A stretch of DNA of 64,000 bases from Anadara kagoshimensis (lineage: Eukaryota; Mollusca; Bivalvia; Arcoida; Arcidae): contig CM037861.1 in assembly GCA_021292105.1 (NCBI GenBank), positions 53,780,920-53,844,919 on the forward strand, read 5' to 3'. This document shows, in pieces, positions 24,201-38,400 of this stretch (position 1 is its first letter; every line of letters begins with the position of its first letter). Both the position numbers and the translations under genes were made by a program. The notes beneath the pieces were generated by a model. That model saw only the letters and a list, made by a program, of their open reading frames with translations, searched no databases and was not told the DNA's origin.

Positions 24201-27200
24201 ATGTCAGCCATTAACGATAAGCATGTTTTTACACAAACATCTATGGACGAGAAGTCCCAAAAAGAAATAGAAAGACTGAAAGCTGAAAATGAGTTACTGC
24301 AAGGGAAAATTAAGGGTTACGTGAATTTAAGTGAGTTCATATAGATTTAAATTTAACATTGACTTTGATTGATTTTATTTAGTAACTGTACTTCCATATG
24401 TATATTTTTGCAGTTATTATTATACTTGTTCAAATTTACATTCATAAAATATTAACAAAGGAGTCAGTTTGGTAAACTGTCTCTGATACCCTGAAACATG
24501 AAACTAATTATGTACAGTCAAACCTGTCTATAAAGATCACCCAAGGGGACCAGTAAAAGTGGCTTTTATGGACAGGTTGCCTTTATATACAGGCTCAAAT
24601 AACATGAGTAATGAACAATTGGGATACAGTTCTACTGGCCTATATAAGCAGGTGTCCCTGAAGGTAATTTCAACAGTCAAATTGTTTCAATGGAGCTTTT
24701 TGCAAATGGATAGTAAAATGTACATGTATTTTCGAAGAAAGATTTCATAATGTTTATTTCAATCCTTTCTATCTACCGGTAAGTCATGTTAGATTTGAAA
24801 TGATCAACATTTACCTGTGATATATCATCGTTAACATGCGGCGAATATATCACTCGGTAGCATATTCTTCCGCATGTGAACTCCAGCCTGTGTATTATTC
24901 GATGATATACCATGGGTAAATGTTTATTATTTCTTAATTCTCCATATTGATAGCAAGTTATATTTTGGAAACATGTAGCTAAGTTGATAGAGGTTCAGCC
25001 TCTAGATACATGGGTCATGTGGTCAAACTGTTGTAAAGAACATTTTGTGACCTTGGTCAAGTCATTTGACTGTAATGCAGTAACTGTTTGATAGTTAATG
25101 TTTTTATGTGTTATTACAGGTGATTTGTTTAGAGAAAAGAAACAAGAATGTCAGAAGCTGCAGGAAATGAATGTAAAACTTACAGAACAACTACATCTTG
25201 ACAAAGATTACAGCTATGCAGACAAAGGAACTAGTATTTCTTTTAAAGTGAGTTATCAGATTGGATATTGGAAACAAAAGCATTGTTGCTAGTAAACCGT
25301 CCTTCTGTTTATCTAAGACTGATGACATGGGCTTAGTTAAGAACCAATTATAGCCGAGGCAAAGAAATAGAAGCGCTAAATGCGCTACAAATGGGGGTAT
25401 GCTCCCCTTGAAAAATTTGAATAATGAAATTAAATGGTGCATTCTGACAACACCTGAACCTAATATTTACTGTTAAATAATACTAGTAAATGAATAAGAA
25501 AACTTATGAATTTAAAACATACCATTCCAAGTCCCATGATAAACATTACCAAAAAGACAAAGCAAAACTTTACAGAAACTGAACTTTGCATAATACAGTT
25601 AAACAAATGAAACAATTTAGTATCTCAAGTTTTACCAGAGTTTCATTTAGTCAGCCATCAAAAAGACAGCAATTAAGATATTTTTCTGCTTTATTAGTTG
25701 AGTCAAATACTTAAAAAAATGATCCAAATTTTACCGAGGCATCTTCTTCATTGCCTCAAAGTAAGCTACATCTCTTGACGAATTAACTGATTAAATCTTA
25801 ATTACTAGTTTGATAAATGAAATTGTTCACTTACACTTAATGACAAACAATGTTTACATCACTGTTTGTTATTTTCAAAACATGGACACCAAGGCATGTA
25901 AATTAGTGGCAAACTTGGACATAAACTAAGGTAAATTTGGAAAAGTTCTTTTTGCAAAAAAATGTCATTTCAAGATATTCACATGCTTTTATATTTCTGT
26001 GTGATGATGCCCAGTGAAAATGCAAGTCAATTATACCAAAATAAAAGGACATTGTTTATGTATTTAAATTTATTTTATTTTAATTTTCTGTTGTAGAATT
26101 TGCAAAACTTGCAGAATGGACATGGAGCAGATATAGTACCTGGTAATGAAAAAATAAGTACAAGAGATAATTTGGTTTTAGGATTAGATAAGGGAACCAT
26201 CAACAACTCGACTGTTCATACAACTGATTTGTTTCGCAGTGCTCCAAAATATCAGATGTCCGACGTACCTATTGTAGAAAACGGAGTTACCTATCCACCA
26301 CAGACCAATTACCTGTATAATCCAATGCAGGAATCTTTGTCTTCAGAAAACAATGTGTCTGTCATGGAGTCATCAGATCAAAAAGAAAAAGTATCACCAA
26401 AATCACCTAACCCAGAAAAATTGTTGGAAGAAAACTTGGAATGTGATTCTCTAAGAATTGAAGACAATGGATATGTCCATGTTTCTAAACCTGGTGGATT
26501 GATGAAACAGACATCAACTAATGCTACGTATGGTTCAGATTCTGTGTCTGGAAGTTTAAACTTAATGGAGTTCCCAAGTGTTGGTCGGCAGAATAGTGTT
26601 CCAAAGTCAGTATCACCAGAAGTTTGTAATCCACCAACAAAATTTGAGGTAATTAAAACATTATTTTGATTTTGGTGTTTCTGTTGGTTTTGTTTTTCTA
26701 GTTTGTCTTTAATATAATCTATAACATAAACATTACTGTTTATTTACCTTATTCTTTAGAAGGCAGAAATGCAAATATATTACAAGTTTTTAATATGAGC
26801 GGTATAAGCCAATAATTCATTTACTTAAATTAGCAGGGTTATTGTCAATACAATGTAATCTTTAGCTCTATTCTTGACTTAAACCGCCATTTAAGCAAAT
26901 TGTTATTGGTGTAAATGTTTACAATGGTAAAAAAAAGTGACAATGCAATGTTTATATGTGAGGTAGTGATTGCAGAAGAGTTGGGTATCTATGTAGCTTA
27001 GTGCAGTTCAAGGACATATTGATTTTGGTACAGTTTAGGTGGCCTTAATTTTGCCATAAGTAATAAACTCTTCGTCATAATAATGTTACATGCTACATAC
27101 CATTGTGAACACTTAGCCAATAAATTGATGTTTTATTTTATTACAAACATTGTATGGGTGCTTTTAAACGAGAACCTACATATCATAGTGCCTCTCACTG

Positions 27201-30200
27201 CCTAGGACGAGAACCTACATATCATAGTGCCTCTCACTGCCTAGGACGAGAACCTACATATCATAGTGCCTCTCACTGCCTAGGACGAGAACCTACATAT
27301 CATAGTGCCTCTCACTGCCTAGGACGAGAACCTACATATCATAGTGCCTCTCACTGCCTAGGTTTAAATCTCACTTGGACAGATCCTAGTTTGAGAAAGC
27401 TTGTCAGTAGCTTGCGGAAGATGAATGGTTTTCTCTGGGTACTTCCCTCTCAAAACATATCATATATAAGAGATATTGTATTTATTACACAAATCCTTAT
27501 ATCTATTCACAGCGAGTTATTTTAATTTTGTGACATCAAATACATTTGTAGTCACCAGAGTATGCTATTTGAACAGTAGCAATGTTTGTCATTCCACATC
27601 CATCAAATTTTTTTTGTAGTCACCAGAGTATGCTATTTGAACAGTAGTAATGTTTGTCATACCACATCCATCAAATACATTTGTAGTCACCAGAGTGTGC
27701 TATTTGAACAGTAGCAATGTTTGTCATACCACATCCATCAAATTTATTTGTAGGCTTCAGAGGTACTTCAGAGTTTGTCTGTTGAGTTGGTTAAGAGTCT
27801 CCAGAACAATCAAGCTGGTAGTGATAATGGACATTTGACAACAGACGGCCCAACATCCCCCATAGAATACTTGATCAATGTGATAATACCTGAGATCCGG
27901 AAACTGGAGGAAGCTTCAGCTAACGATAAGGTACAGACTGTAAATACAAATTATCCTTGATAATGGGGTTCGCCGCTGTACCATGTGATACCTTCTAACG
28001 TGTCTGTGAAATGCTTGTTCCCAATGGACATGGAATCGGACAATATGACGCTTTCCCGTAAAAATGACGTTATTCCTGGAATTTGTAACGTTGACGTTTT
28101 CCAAAATGTTCCGCACAAACGTTAAGCGGTATTGATCACATGGTACGGCGGCAAACCCCATGAAATATCTGTATAAGAAATAAAGCAGAATAACATGTGT
28201 AGTCACAATAACAAGAAGGGCCATGAAAATCTAAAACAAAATAAAAATCGTAAATAACAGAAGATAAACATATGATGACAACAGTGATTACAAAGCTAAT
28301 GTCCAGGTTTGAATTCCACTCTTTCAGAATGTTTGTGAATTTCCTTGTCAAAGATTTGTGGTTTTCTCTTGATACTCTGGTTCCTCCATCACCACAGAAC
28401 TATCATAATTGCCACATTTTAAGTAAAACGATTTTGAAAGGGTGTAAAAGTGCAATCACTCTTTTCCAATTTGTAAGGGGAGCAGCAAAATGATAAATTT
28501 GTACTTCTGTGTGTGTATCATTAGCTTATTGGCTTTTTAATTTTAATATATGTCTATGAATATTAGCAATTTTCTAATACACAACCCACATGAGAACCTA
28601 AAAGTTTTGGGTTTTACTTTACATATTGGTATGTCTTATCTTTACAGAGAACAATATCCATGTTACAACAAGAAGTCAACAGATACAAGTAAGTTGCCTT
28701 TATTTACCATGATTAAGGACAAGGGATATTTAGTCTCTCAGAAGACTTCTAGAGTTTTGCTTAGATTCACCTTCTTCTGTCCAATACAGCCTGAAGAATT
28801 ACAACCAAACCTTGTTCTGATTTTTCCTATGACTGCATAATGAGGTTCGCCAGAGTGTAACATGATCAATACACCACGACATTCATGCCAATTGTTATGG
28901 AAAACATTTATATCACAAATTTCTCAACTTATGCAATGTCATATTCATTTGGAAAAGATGTTTCACACAAACTTTATAGGAATCAAGCTGAATTGTGGCA
29001 AACTCCTTTGAAATCCTGCTTTCATTTTAGCATATCCATCATATAACATGTATTTTAAATGTTTGACAAAATGTAGTAGATATTTATTATATATAATATT
29101 GATGGTATAATTTGATACAGTAAAACCTATATATCAAGACCACCCATGAAACCTTAAAATATGATAGACTATCAGAAAATGGTCTTTTTATAGAGGGTCT
29201 ATTTGATTGAAATATGAAGCAAAGAGGCCTTAAAACTCTGGTCTTAATGGGCAGGTGGTCTTTATGTTAAGATGGTCACTCTATAAAGTTTGTTTGTATT
29301 TGTAGGGAAACCAATAGAAGACAGCTGGAAAAGATACAGAGACTTGAACATCAAGTTAACAACTTACCTGAACCTAATTCTTTATCATCACAAACACAGG
29401 TGGTTGGATGGGAATATGTCAAGAAACCAGATCATAAGGTAGAGTTTAGTATGACATGAAAACAATAGCTTTAACACCCAAATGAATAGGTGATATTGCA
29501 GACACATATAGAAGATTTTAACAACTTCTTTATGAACATGTATATATTTATTGCCTTTGAGTGAGGGAGATATGAACATTTGTTCACTCGCAACAAGTTA
29601 TATTTCCCAAGGGCGAAATATTGTTTGAAACGACCATTAAATGTCTTCCCAGTCATTTTTTCCTATGAACTTTGGAACTCACCGGAGGCAAACATTAGAA
29701 TGTTGAAACAGATTGTCTATCAATGTCATCATATCATTGTGACTTTATGGTATGTTCGGAACGATTGGAATATGATGTTTTCATAGGGATACACAGTGTT
29801 TTTTTCCAATCGATCACATGATTCAACGATCCATTGAAATTACAGATAGCATAGTATTTTGTCAATGAGGTATAATAATAGATCTTCTACTTCATGGATA
29901 GGGTTACATTTAAACATCTTTTTTCAACCAATATTCAAGATTAAGTAGGGTCCACAGTGGCCAAGTGCTTAAGGGGTAAGCTTTTAAAACCCAAGGTCTC
30001 TCACCACTGTGATTTTGACCACACTCAAGTGGAGAAGAGCTACTTATTGGGTTAGGTCCTTCACTGGTTGGCTCAGTACCAGTATAATGGACTTAGTGGT
30101 ATGTAATGTTGATCAATGACTCTGTAATCGAGTATGCTCTACTGTAGTACAAGGCAAATCAGAAAGATTTCTTCAAACGTATCCTTGTGTTTAGATTAAT

Positions 30201-32421
30201 CCTTATAATTGTTAAAATTATTGTAGTCAGAAACAGCTGAAAAATTGCTGATGTGACATACAACCAGGTGAAATCAACATCAAATTATTTGTATGACTTA
30301 TGGTAGTGACAGCATTAAACAAAACCAAATAAAAGAAATTTGAAAATTTAGATCTCCTGCACAAGTGTTTGCATCCAGATTTTAAACTGATAGTAAATTG
30401 TAAAGGACTAGATAATAAATAGATAATAACATGGCCCAATTCTCCTCACAGAGGGATGGAAATAAGTCAAGTCAGATAATAACGGACAACTCCAACTTGT
30501 TTATCTGACATCTCTACTCTTGTTATAAATGGGAAAATTAATTATGAATTTTTAATATAAGTTTATTCCTTTGTTATTTAGCAGTCAGAACATCTGTCAG
30601 TAGAAGTTTCTGAAGCACAGAAGACTGCAACATCTACTAACACGGACTTAGAGGCTGAAGTTAAAAAGGTAAGGTTAACATATCAAACAATGCTAGGAAA
30701 AGGAGTAAAGTGGAATAATTTTGTTTTAACAACTCGGTCAAGACTTTCCACTTAAATTGGGGTGGGCCAGTTAAGAGTTGGCGTGAAGGTGGATGAAACT
30801 GCAATGCCCAGAGGAAACCATCGACCTTGGACAACTTAAAAACCTTCTCACTCTAGGATTTATCCAAGAGGGATTCAAAACGAGGCAGTGACAGGCCTTG
30901 GGATCTTTATGCACATACTTTAGACCACCCCGAGATAACTTTTATTTTCCATATGGTAGAAGACTAATACCAGGGAAATATTTTAGAGAATTTGGGGATT
31001 AAGTATTCAAGACTTCTTCAAACTTTAAGTGATGTTTGGAATTTTAAATTAAGCTTTCAGAAGCAAATCGTCAATGGCCTTTACATGTACAACAGCTCCA
31101 TCAGAACTATAGAGAGGAAATAGAAAAACTGAACCAGATCATCAGAAAGTTTAAAGAACAGGATAATAGAAGACAAGAAGACTTTGATAAGATTCTTCTG
31201 ACAGCAAAACGCAGACAGAATGATGAAGAGGTAGAACTTTTATTTTAATCAATTTATAGGCACTTTATGAAATTTCCACCTATATCTATTGGTATATGGA
31301 TTTTCAGTGATTTTGTTTGCTTAAAATTACTTTACTACAAATAAAGATAGTTTCCCCTAGGGAAAAATGACTAAAATTTTCCAATTTGTCCACTTAAATT
31401 CCCCAAAACAACACTGAAAAATTCAATCTACAAAATATCACAATATAGTGTCTTTGCAATTAAGATACTAGCTATTGCCAACATATAATAATGCAGTTTG
31501 CTAGATCTCAGAACTTCAATTTTCCCAGTCTTAAAAGCAGAAGGTAGTTGTCAAAAAATGTAACAAATCACTGATTTTGTAAAAATACCAATCTCTATTG
31601 GTATATAGATTTTGTAAAAATATCAACCTCTTTTGGCAAATGAATTTTTGTAAAAAATACCCATCTCTATTGGTACATGAAAATTGTAGGAATAGCAATC
31701 TCATTTGGTATATAAATTTTGTAAAAAGTCCATCTTTTGATTAAAATTGGAAGCATAAGCACACAAGTTTTAGCTTTGTGTGTCAACAGGGTTGTCTTAT
31801 ATGATTATACAATGTGTATAATATGTAATATATACATTGTATAAAATTTGTTTTACCTTTTAATATACAAAATGTACTTTAATAAGCTTAGGCGTGTATG
31901 GGCACATTTTAATTTTTGCACTATGATGCTAGTGTCAGTCAGATTACACCACAAGCCTACTCCAATGTAACCATGGCTGACAATAAGTATAATATGTATG
32001 TCTTGGTTTTCAGTATTAAAAATTTATCATAAAAATCTTTACTTTTATTTATATCTTAGATGGCTAAAGAAGATGCCCTTGGAAAATTGGCTCAATTAAC
32101 AGGACAGTTCGAAGATCAGCAAAGAATGTATAGTGAGATGGAACAAGTTTTGAATGACATGACAAGAGAGAAACAGGACCTTATATCACAAATAACAGCC
32201 CTCAAGGTATAAACATGTACATATATACTTATGTTTATTGATGCCATAGTGACCAAATAGATGAATAATTCCAATATAACCAAAGTTGGTAAGGTGTTGT
32301 GAGTTGCTTGATACGTTATATGATTCAGGCAAGAACCATAAAAAACTTTCGAGACAGTCTGTAAAATGTATAATGATTCCATATATTGCACATAGATACA
32401 TGCATGCACACACTTACGAAT

Positions 32422-32476
<55 letters not shown>

Positions 32477-35400
32477 CCATTGTGATTTAAAATTTTGTAT
32501 TACATTGTACATCTAGTAGCCAGCCCAGTGATTATATGAGAGCTCTTGAAACTTTGGAGTGAATGATATACATGTATTTATATATTGATCTTCTTGAGTA
32601 AGAGAACAAAGACTTTGAGAAGAAACATTTTAATAAATAATTTTATGCATTTTATTTACAGATTTCCAATGCAGAGACAGTTGCAGCTAGGTCCTCAAGG
32701 TCTGGTGATCATAGTACAGAAATAACAGTTTTAAGAGAACAGGTATTTAGTCTACCATCATTATATAATGGGTATTGGCTTGAATTGACGGATGGCCAGC
32801 CACACCCACAATGTTCCGACAAAGGCCAGCATGCAAACACACAAAGAGAATGAAAACTTGGCCTGAATTGTGCCATTTAATGACGTAATTGACACTAGTT
32901 TGTCATTAGTTTCCTTGACACTGCCTTGGTACCGTGATGGTGGCCAGTACTGGAACATAAAAGGCATGGAGGCAATACGTCAATTTTATGTACAGCTAAC
33001 AAGAAAAATTTTTGACTGCAAACAGATGTAACAAATTTAGTTTTTTGCCAGTTTTGAAGATTTTCATCATCAATTTTGGCTAATGTTTGTATAGTTTTGT
33101 AGAATGTATACTATTTTGTTTTTACACAACACATTTTGAAGTCATAGAGCTGATTCTTGTTGTAATATATTTAACTACTAATTATTATTCCCTGCCTTTT
33201 GGAGTAAGAGGGGGATATTAGATTTGAGTGTCCGTCAGTCCGAAATTCTTGTCTGCGCAAATTCTCTAAAACTATTTCATGAAACTTGGTGTAAAGCATC
33301 AACATTAATAGGAGATGCCCATATCATTTACCCGAGTTGGTTTGCTCATTTTTCTGGGAGTGCCAGTAATTGCCCTTTGAACATGATGCAAATCGCAAAA
33401 AAGAACCTGCTGGCAGGAGATCCTAATTCACTGAATTCACTTGTTTTTACATTATTTTCATTTCCATTTCCAATTACATCAGAGATGATACAAGTATTGT
33501 AAGTTTACTTGTTGAAGGTTGGTGGTTCTCTCTGGACACTCCAGATATAAGTGAAAAAATCTTGACTGGGGTATAAAACACCTTTACTCTATTACACTCA
33601 TTTTTAGAAGCATTTCATTTTCTTTTATTACATAGTTAAAGGTATTTCAAGAAGATTTCGACAGAGAAAGAAATGATAGAGCTAGAGCACAGTCTTCTAA
33701 AGATGAAATGATGAAGCAGTTGGATGTATCTAAAAAAGAAAACCTAGCTCTTAAACAGCAGGTAAACTTAAGTTATCAGACAAACTGTTAATACATACAT
33801 ATTATATACACAGTGTGTATGTACAAACCTCAGTATCAGGTCGAGTGTGGTGATACAAGATTCTGTATCATGCATGTTCGATAAAACTTGTATTTCGTCA
33901 AATCAGACAGAAAAACTAGTAGTCTAATGTTAGATAAATCTATGTATCCTATGTAAAGGTGAATTTGTTTTTCTGCTATTGTGCTATTGGCTAATATGAT
34001 AGTACTAGGAACAATGCATGAAACATGCTGTAAACAAGTAGATGGACCAGAGCCATGGACTTTTAAATTTGTGTGGTTTAGGTATAAACTTAGTGGCCTT
34101 GGTATAAACTAGAAAGTAGCATTATTAATATTGCACAGACCTTGTTACACAGAATCAATCTTTAAAAACGAAAACTCTGAATAATAAAACCATTGAGCAG
34201 TTCTTTATCAATGGATCTTCTCCATGTCTTTTTGGTTTGTCTCACTTTCTCTTGCCTGGTGGTGTCCATTGCATTGATACCTTTGGGATGAATTCAGGGT
34301 GCAGTTTGTAAACTTGCCCTACCCATTTCATTTCCATGTTTTGATGGCTTGTTATAGAGGAATGGTGTCTGTCCTCTCATAAGTTTTTTTTGGAGATGGA
34401 TTGTGAACAAAAAATTTCCATAATCCGATGTGAGTATAAGAGATTACTCAGTGATTTTTTTAAATTTTTAGAAATGACCTTTTGCCTTTTAAACTGGGAA
34501 AAAATTAAGTTCTGAAATACAGCAAACTACATAATAACATGTTTGCAATAGCTTAAGATCCTCACTGCAAAGATGGATATTGTGAAATATGTATAATTTG
34601 TTGTTTTGGGAATTTTAGTAGTCAAATTTGGAAAATTTAGTCATTTTTCCCCAGGGGAAACTACCTTTATTCGGTAGTAATTTAAAGCAAACAAAATCAC
34701 TGTACTCCGTTATATATTTATAAGAATAAATGTTTAAATACAATAAACATTCACATTCATTCCGTTTCATACATTTATATTTGCTTACTGATACTAAAGT
34801 TTCTAATTTATGATATAATTTCAGTTGAGAGGTGCTGAAAACAGCATGAAGACAGCATTGAATCAAAATTCCATATTACAGAAAGAGGTCATAGACTTAA
34901 AAAATCAGGTATACGTCAGCATTGATATGGTTGAATAATCATAATATTGTAGGTTTTGTTTCAAATTTGAGTTATCATTGCATTTTGAAAGGTTTATCTT
35001 CAAACTTGAATAATGTGTGGGATTTTAAAATTTAAGTTTTCGTCAAACATGAAATTAACAAAAGATTATTTTCAGTTTAATCAGCTGTGGCCAAATTTGT
35101 CTTAAAAATGAACACCTACTAGGCACCACCTGTTTATCCAGGCCTGCTATCATTTTGAAGTGTTTGACAGTAGTTCTATTTGCTATTTTCACAACTTTAA
35201 TCTGAAAAAATGTATGGCGTAAACATTGTATGTTTTGGATATTATTTGAAATTACTCCAATTAATTTTAAGTGACTTTCAATTTTCAAAATGCAGATACA
35301 TGTATTTAAAAAAAACCTCCAGATATAAAAATATTTTAAAATCTTTTTCTTCATAGCTGAGACAGGAACGCGAGGCCAACGCCAGACCCAATGCAATATC

Positions 35401-38400
35401 AGCCACAGTTACAGTATCCAGGAGCTGCAGCTATGGGCTATAACATTGGAAGAAATAAACCATCTCAACCAGAAACAGATCCAATGGCTGGCCCGATGGC
35501 GCCATATCTGTTTCAAAATAACAGACAACAATATCCTGGTTAGTAATTTTAAAACAATCTTTCATACTTTTAATTTATTAAGATTATGGTGGTATTTTCA
35601 AAAATATTAACAGATTAAGAAAAAAGAGCTCCTGTCATTAACTTAGCAGTTGTGTGCATATTAATTTTACCCTGTCCATCTTCTAAGTATTCATTCAAGA
35701 GTCCAGATAGGGTTTTTATGGGTTGTCTGTCTCAAATTTCTTAAAACAAAGCTTGCCACTAACAATTAAAATTCTGCATAATCTTCAGCAGGCAGGACTT
35801 GCTTCTTTTGTAGTTTAAAATTAAAACACTTGTTATTGTTGTTCTGTGCTTATTAAAGCACTTTCTTAAAAATATTAAAGATTTTGATGACCATAAAATA
35901 ATTCAAAATTGATTTTTTTTTCAATGCTTCATGTATTGACTCTTTCATTTACACATGAAAGCTTTTATACAGCTTTGTCTAAGGAAATTGTTATAAACAT
36001 TATAGTTATTCATCAAAATGGCAAAATTTAACAACCAAAAACAAACATATCAATGCATGTCAAAATCACAACCCTAAAGCAAAGTATAAACCTGAAACTA
36101 CTTAACAAAAGTGAGGTTGGGTGCTTTGGAAGGGTAAGCACCTCTTGTTTAGCTAGCTTCCACATGTGAAATATAAATAAATATACATGTAAATTTATAT
36201 GTTATATATACAGTTTGTTGTGTAGAGCAAGACAATTGTATTAAGTTAGAAGCATGTTTGATTTGATTTTAACACATCTCCATTTATAGTAGCTACCTCA
36301 AAAAGTAAGAACAGTACAACTGAATGATGAGTGTAGAGAGTTAATAAAAAAAATTGCAAAAAACATATCGACTTCAAGGTAAAATAAAAACATGATAAAA
36401 TCTACAATCTATCGATACTGTAATTTCTTTTGACGACTATTATAAGGTGATCCTATACTTATTGTATTAAAATTATTTGTTTTTGTGTTATAATTGAAGT
36501 TTGTGTTTTGCAACTTGTTTAATCAATGGAAATATGCCTAGATTTTGCCCTTACTCATTCTAGATGGGGCCATTAATTCCTTGTTTTGCCAAATTAATGG
36601 CCTTATTGATAAGGTCTAAGTGGGCCATATTTTAACCTTCCATGAATGCAAAAATGTTGATATTATGGTGTTTTAGACAAAAATTTTGACACCCCCACCC
36701 CCCACTCCCCTCCCGAAAAATCCTAGATTGAACACTACTTACTTAGTGACTTTGTTGAATTACAGCACCTACTATCCAACAAGGAGGTACACAAGGAGGT
36801 ATAAGGACATTCTATACAGCTAATCATCCCCAGAATGCACCTGAACTACTTCCTGGAGCCTGGAATTGTGCTGTATGCACCTACAAAAATCACCCAACTA
36901 GAGTCATATGTGAAATTTGTGGATCTGATAAAATTGAAGGTAAAGGGAGTTTATACATGTATATTTCATATGACTGACAGTGTGAGTGTTACAAAAATGA
37001 GCAGGCCACTAGATTCATTCTAGTTTTAGCCTAGGTTGGTTGGTTGAATGTTGCTTAACATCACATCAGCAATTTTTCAACTATTCACGACGAGAACGAT
37101 TTTATTAATCTCTTTGGATTAATCTATGAACAAATTTGTGTATGCATGTGAAGTGTGAGTGTGTTAATTGGTCTGCCTTGTACTAGGGGGCACTCAGGGC
37201 AACTTTAAGGTGCTAGCTCACCGAGTCAGTACACCTCAGACAAGCGTACCACTCCCCCAGTCCATTATACTAATACCAAGTGAATCAGTAAAGGCCAACG
37301 GCAAGGAAAATTCATTTTCCCACATGTGGTCTGAGTGGCACTCGAACTCACAATGGTGAGAGACCCTGGATTTGAAGACTGTAGTTTTAGCCTAGGCCTA
37401 ATACAGATTATGTTCTAGATCAAATATTTTTGGGCCCTAATCTATTTTTCTATATTTCTTGGGAAAAATCCCGAATCCATTCCAAATGATTAGTTTTAAG
37501 ATCTATTGAGGTCTCACAGGATCATGTTCTGTTCTCATTTCAAAATGGTGACATATAGCAGGAAATTCCACATGAATTTGACACATTTTTTTTAATCACC
37601 AGTATAAGGATGGACATGATGTAAGCTTTGCTTCAATAACTGCAAACTTGAAAATTACTTGGGAAATTCTGATTGATAAGTTGAAATAACTTCTTGTATA
37701 AACTTGAATAGTTGAAAATCTACTATTCTGTTTTTGTTAGCATTTTAAGTTACTCCAAGATTGTGATTTACATGATTTAAGAGTGGAAAAAATTTTGAAA
37801 ATGTAAGGAAATTGAATTCATTGCACCTTGCCAAGTAATGTTACATATTATTCTGAATTACTTCCCTTTAGATATCGTATTCTTTCTGCTCATATTGACT
37901 TTGATTAAAATTAAAAGAAATAAAAGCTAGAATATGGTCATCTTGTGGTAATTGTTTTTTAATAAAGTATTTTGATCTGGTTACTGTGTATTGCATTTGC
38001 TACCATGGATATATACAACACAAATCAGCGGACATTGAAGTCTATTTATCTATATTAAATAGGTAACATGGTAAATGGGCAGTATGCTAGTGGACAGTCT
38101 GCAGCAGAGGTAAATATTGATCAGTTTTACATTTAGTAGTAGTAGAAGTAATAGTAGTGTGTGTGTGATATAAGATTGTCCATGACAGGTACATCAGTGC
38201 CTTGACCAATTGATTAAGGAGCTAGTCTTAAGTCTTTAAGCCAAAGATATAACACCTCTGGATATCACCTAGATGCATGTTGGAATTCGAAAAAAGTGAC
38301 TCAGCATTTGCTAGTTTTTCATCTTTCTTAGAATTTCTACCACAAAAAACCCCTATTTATGGTGAAGCTAATTTTTAATTTTTTAAATAATTATTTTAAA

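Noticed and set aside
27154-27525. 123-codon frame as an extra TNIP-like exon
   Set aside because: No acceptor/donor pair gives a consistent phase, and exons 3 and 4 already join in phase 0 without it.
32116-32516. Open frames on both strands across the CA repeat
   Set aside because: Low-complexity artefacts overlapping TNIP-like exon 9 and its intron.
33224-33502. 92-codon frame as a gene inside TNIP-like intron 10
   Set aside because: It lies within a dispersed repeat that has sister copies without the frame.
35362-35590. Third open frame across exon 13 of the TNIP-like gene (acceptor at 35361)
   Set aside because: It would not match the phase of exon 12 or exon 14, and its composition lacks the proline/tyrosine pattern expected after UBAN.
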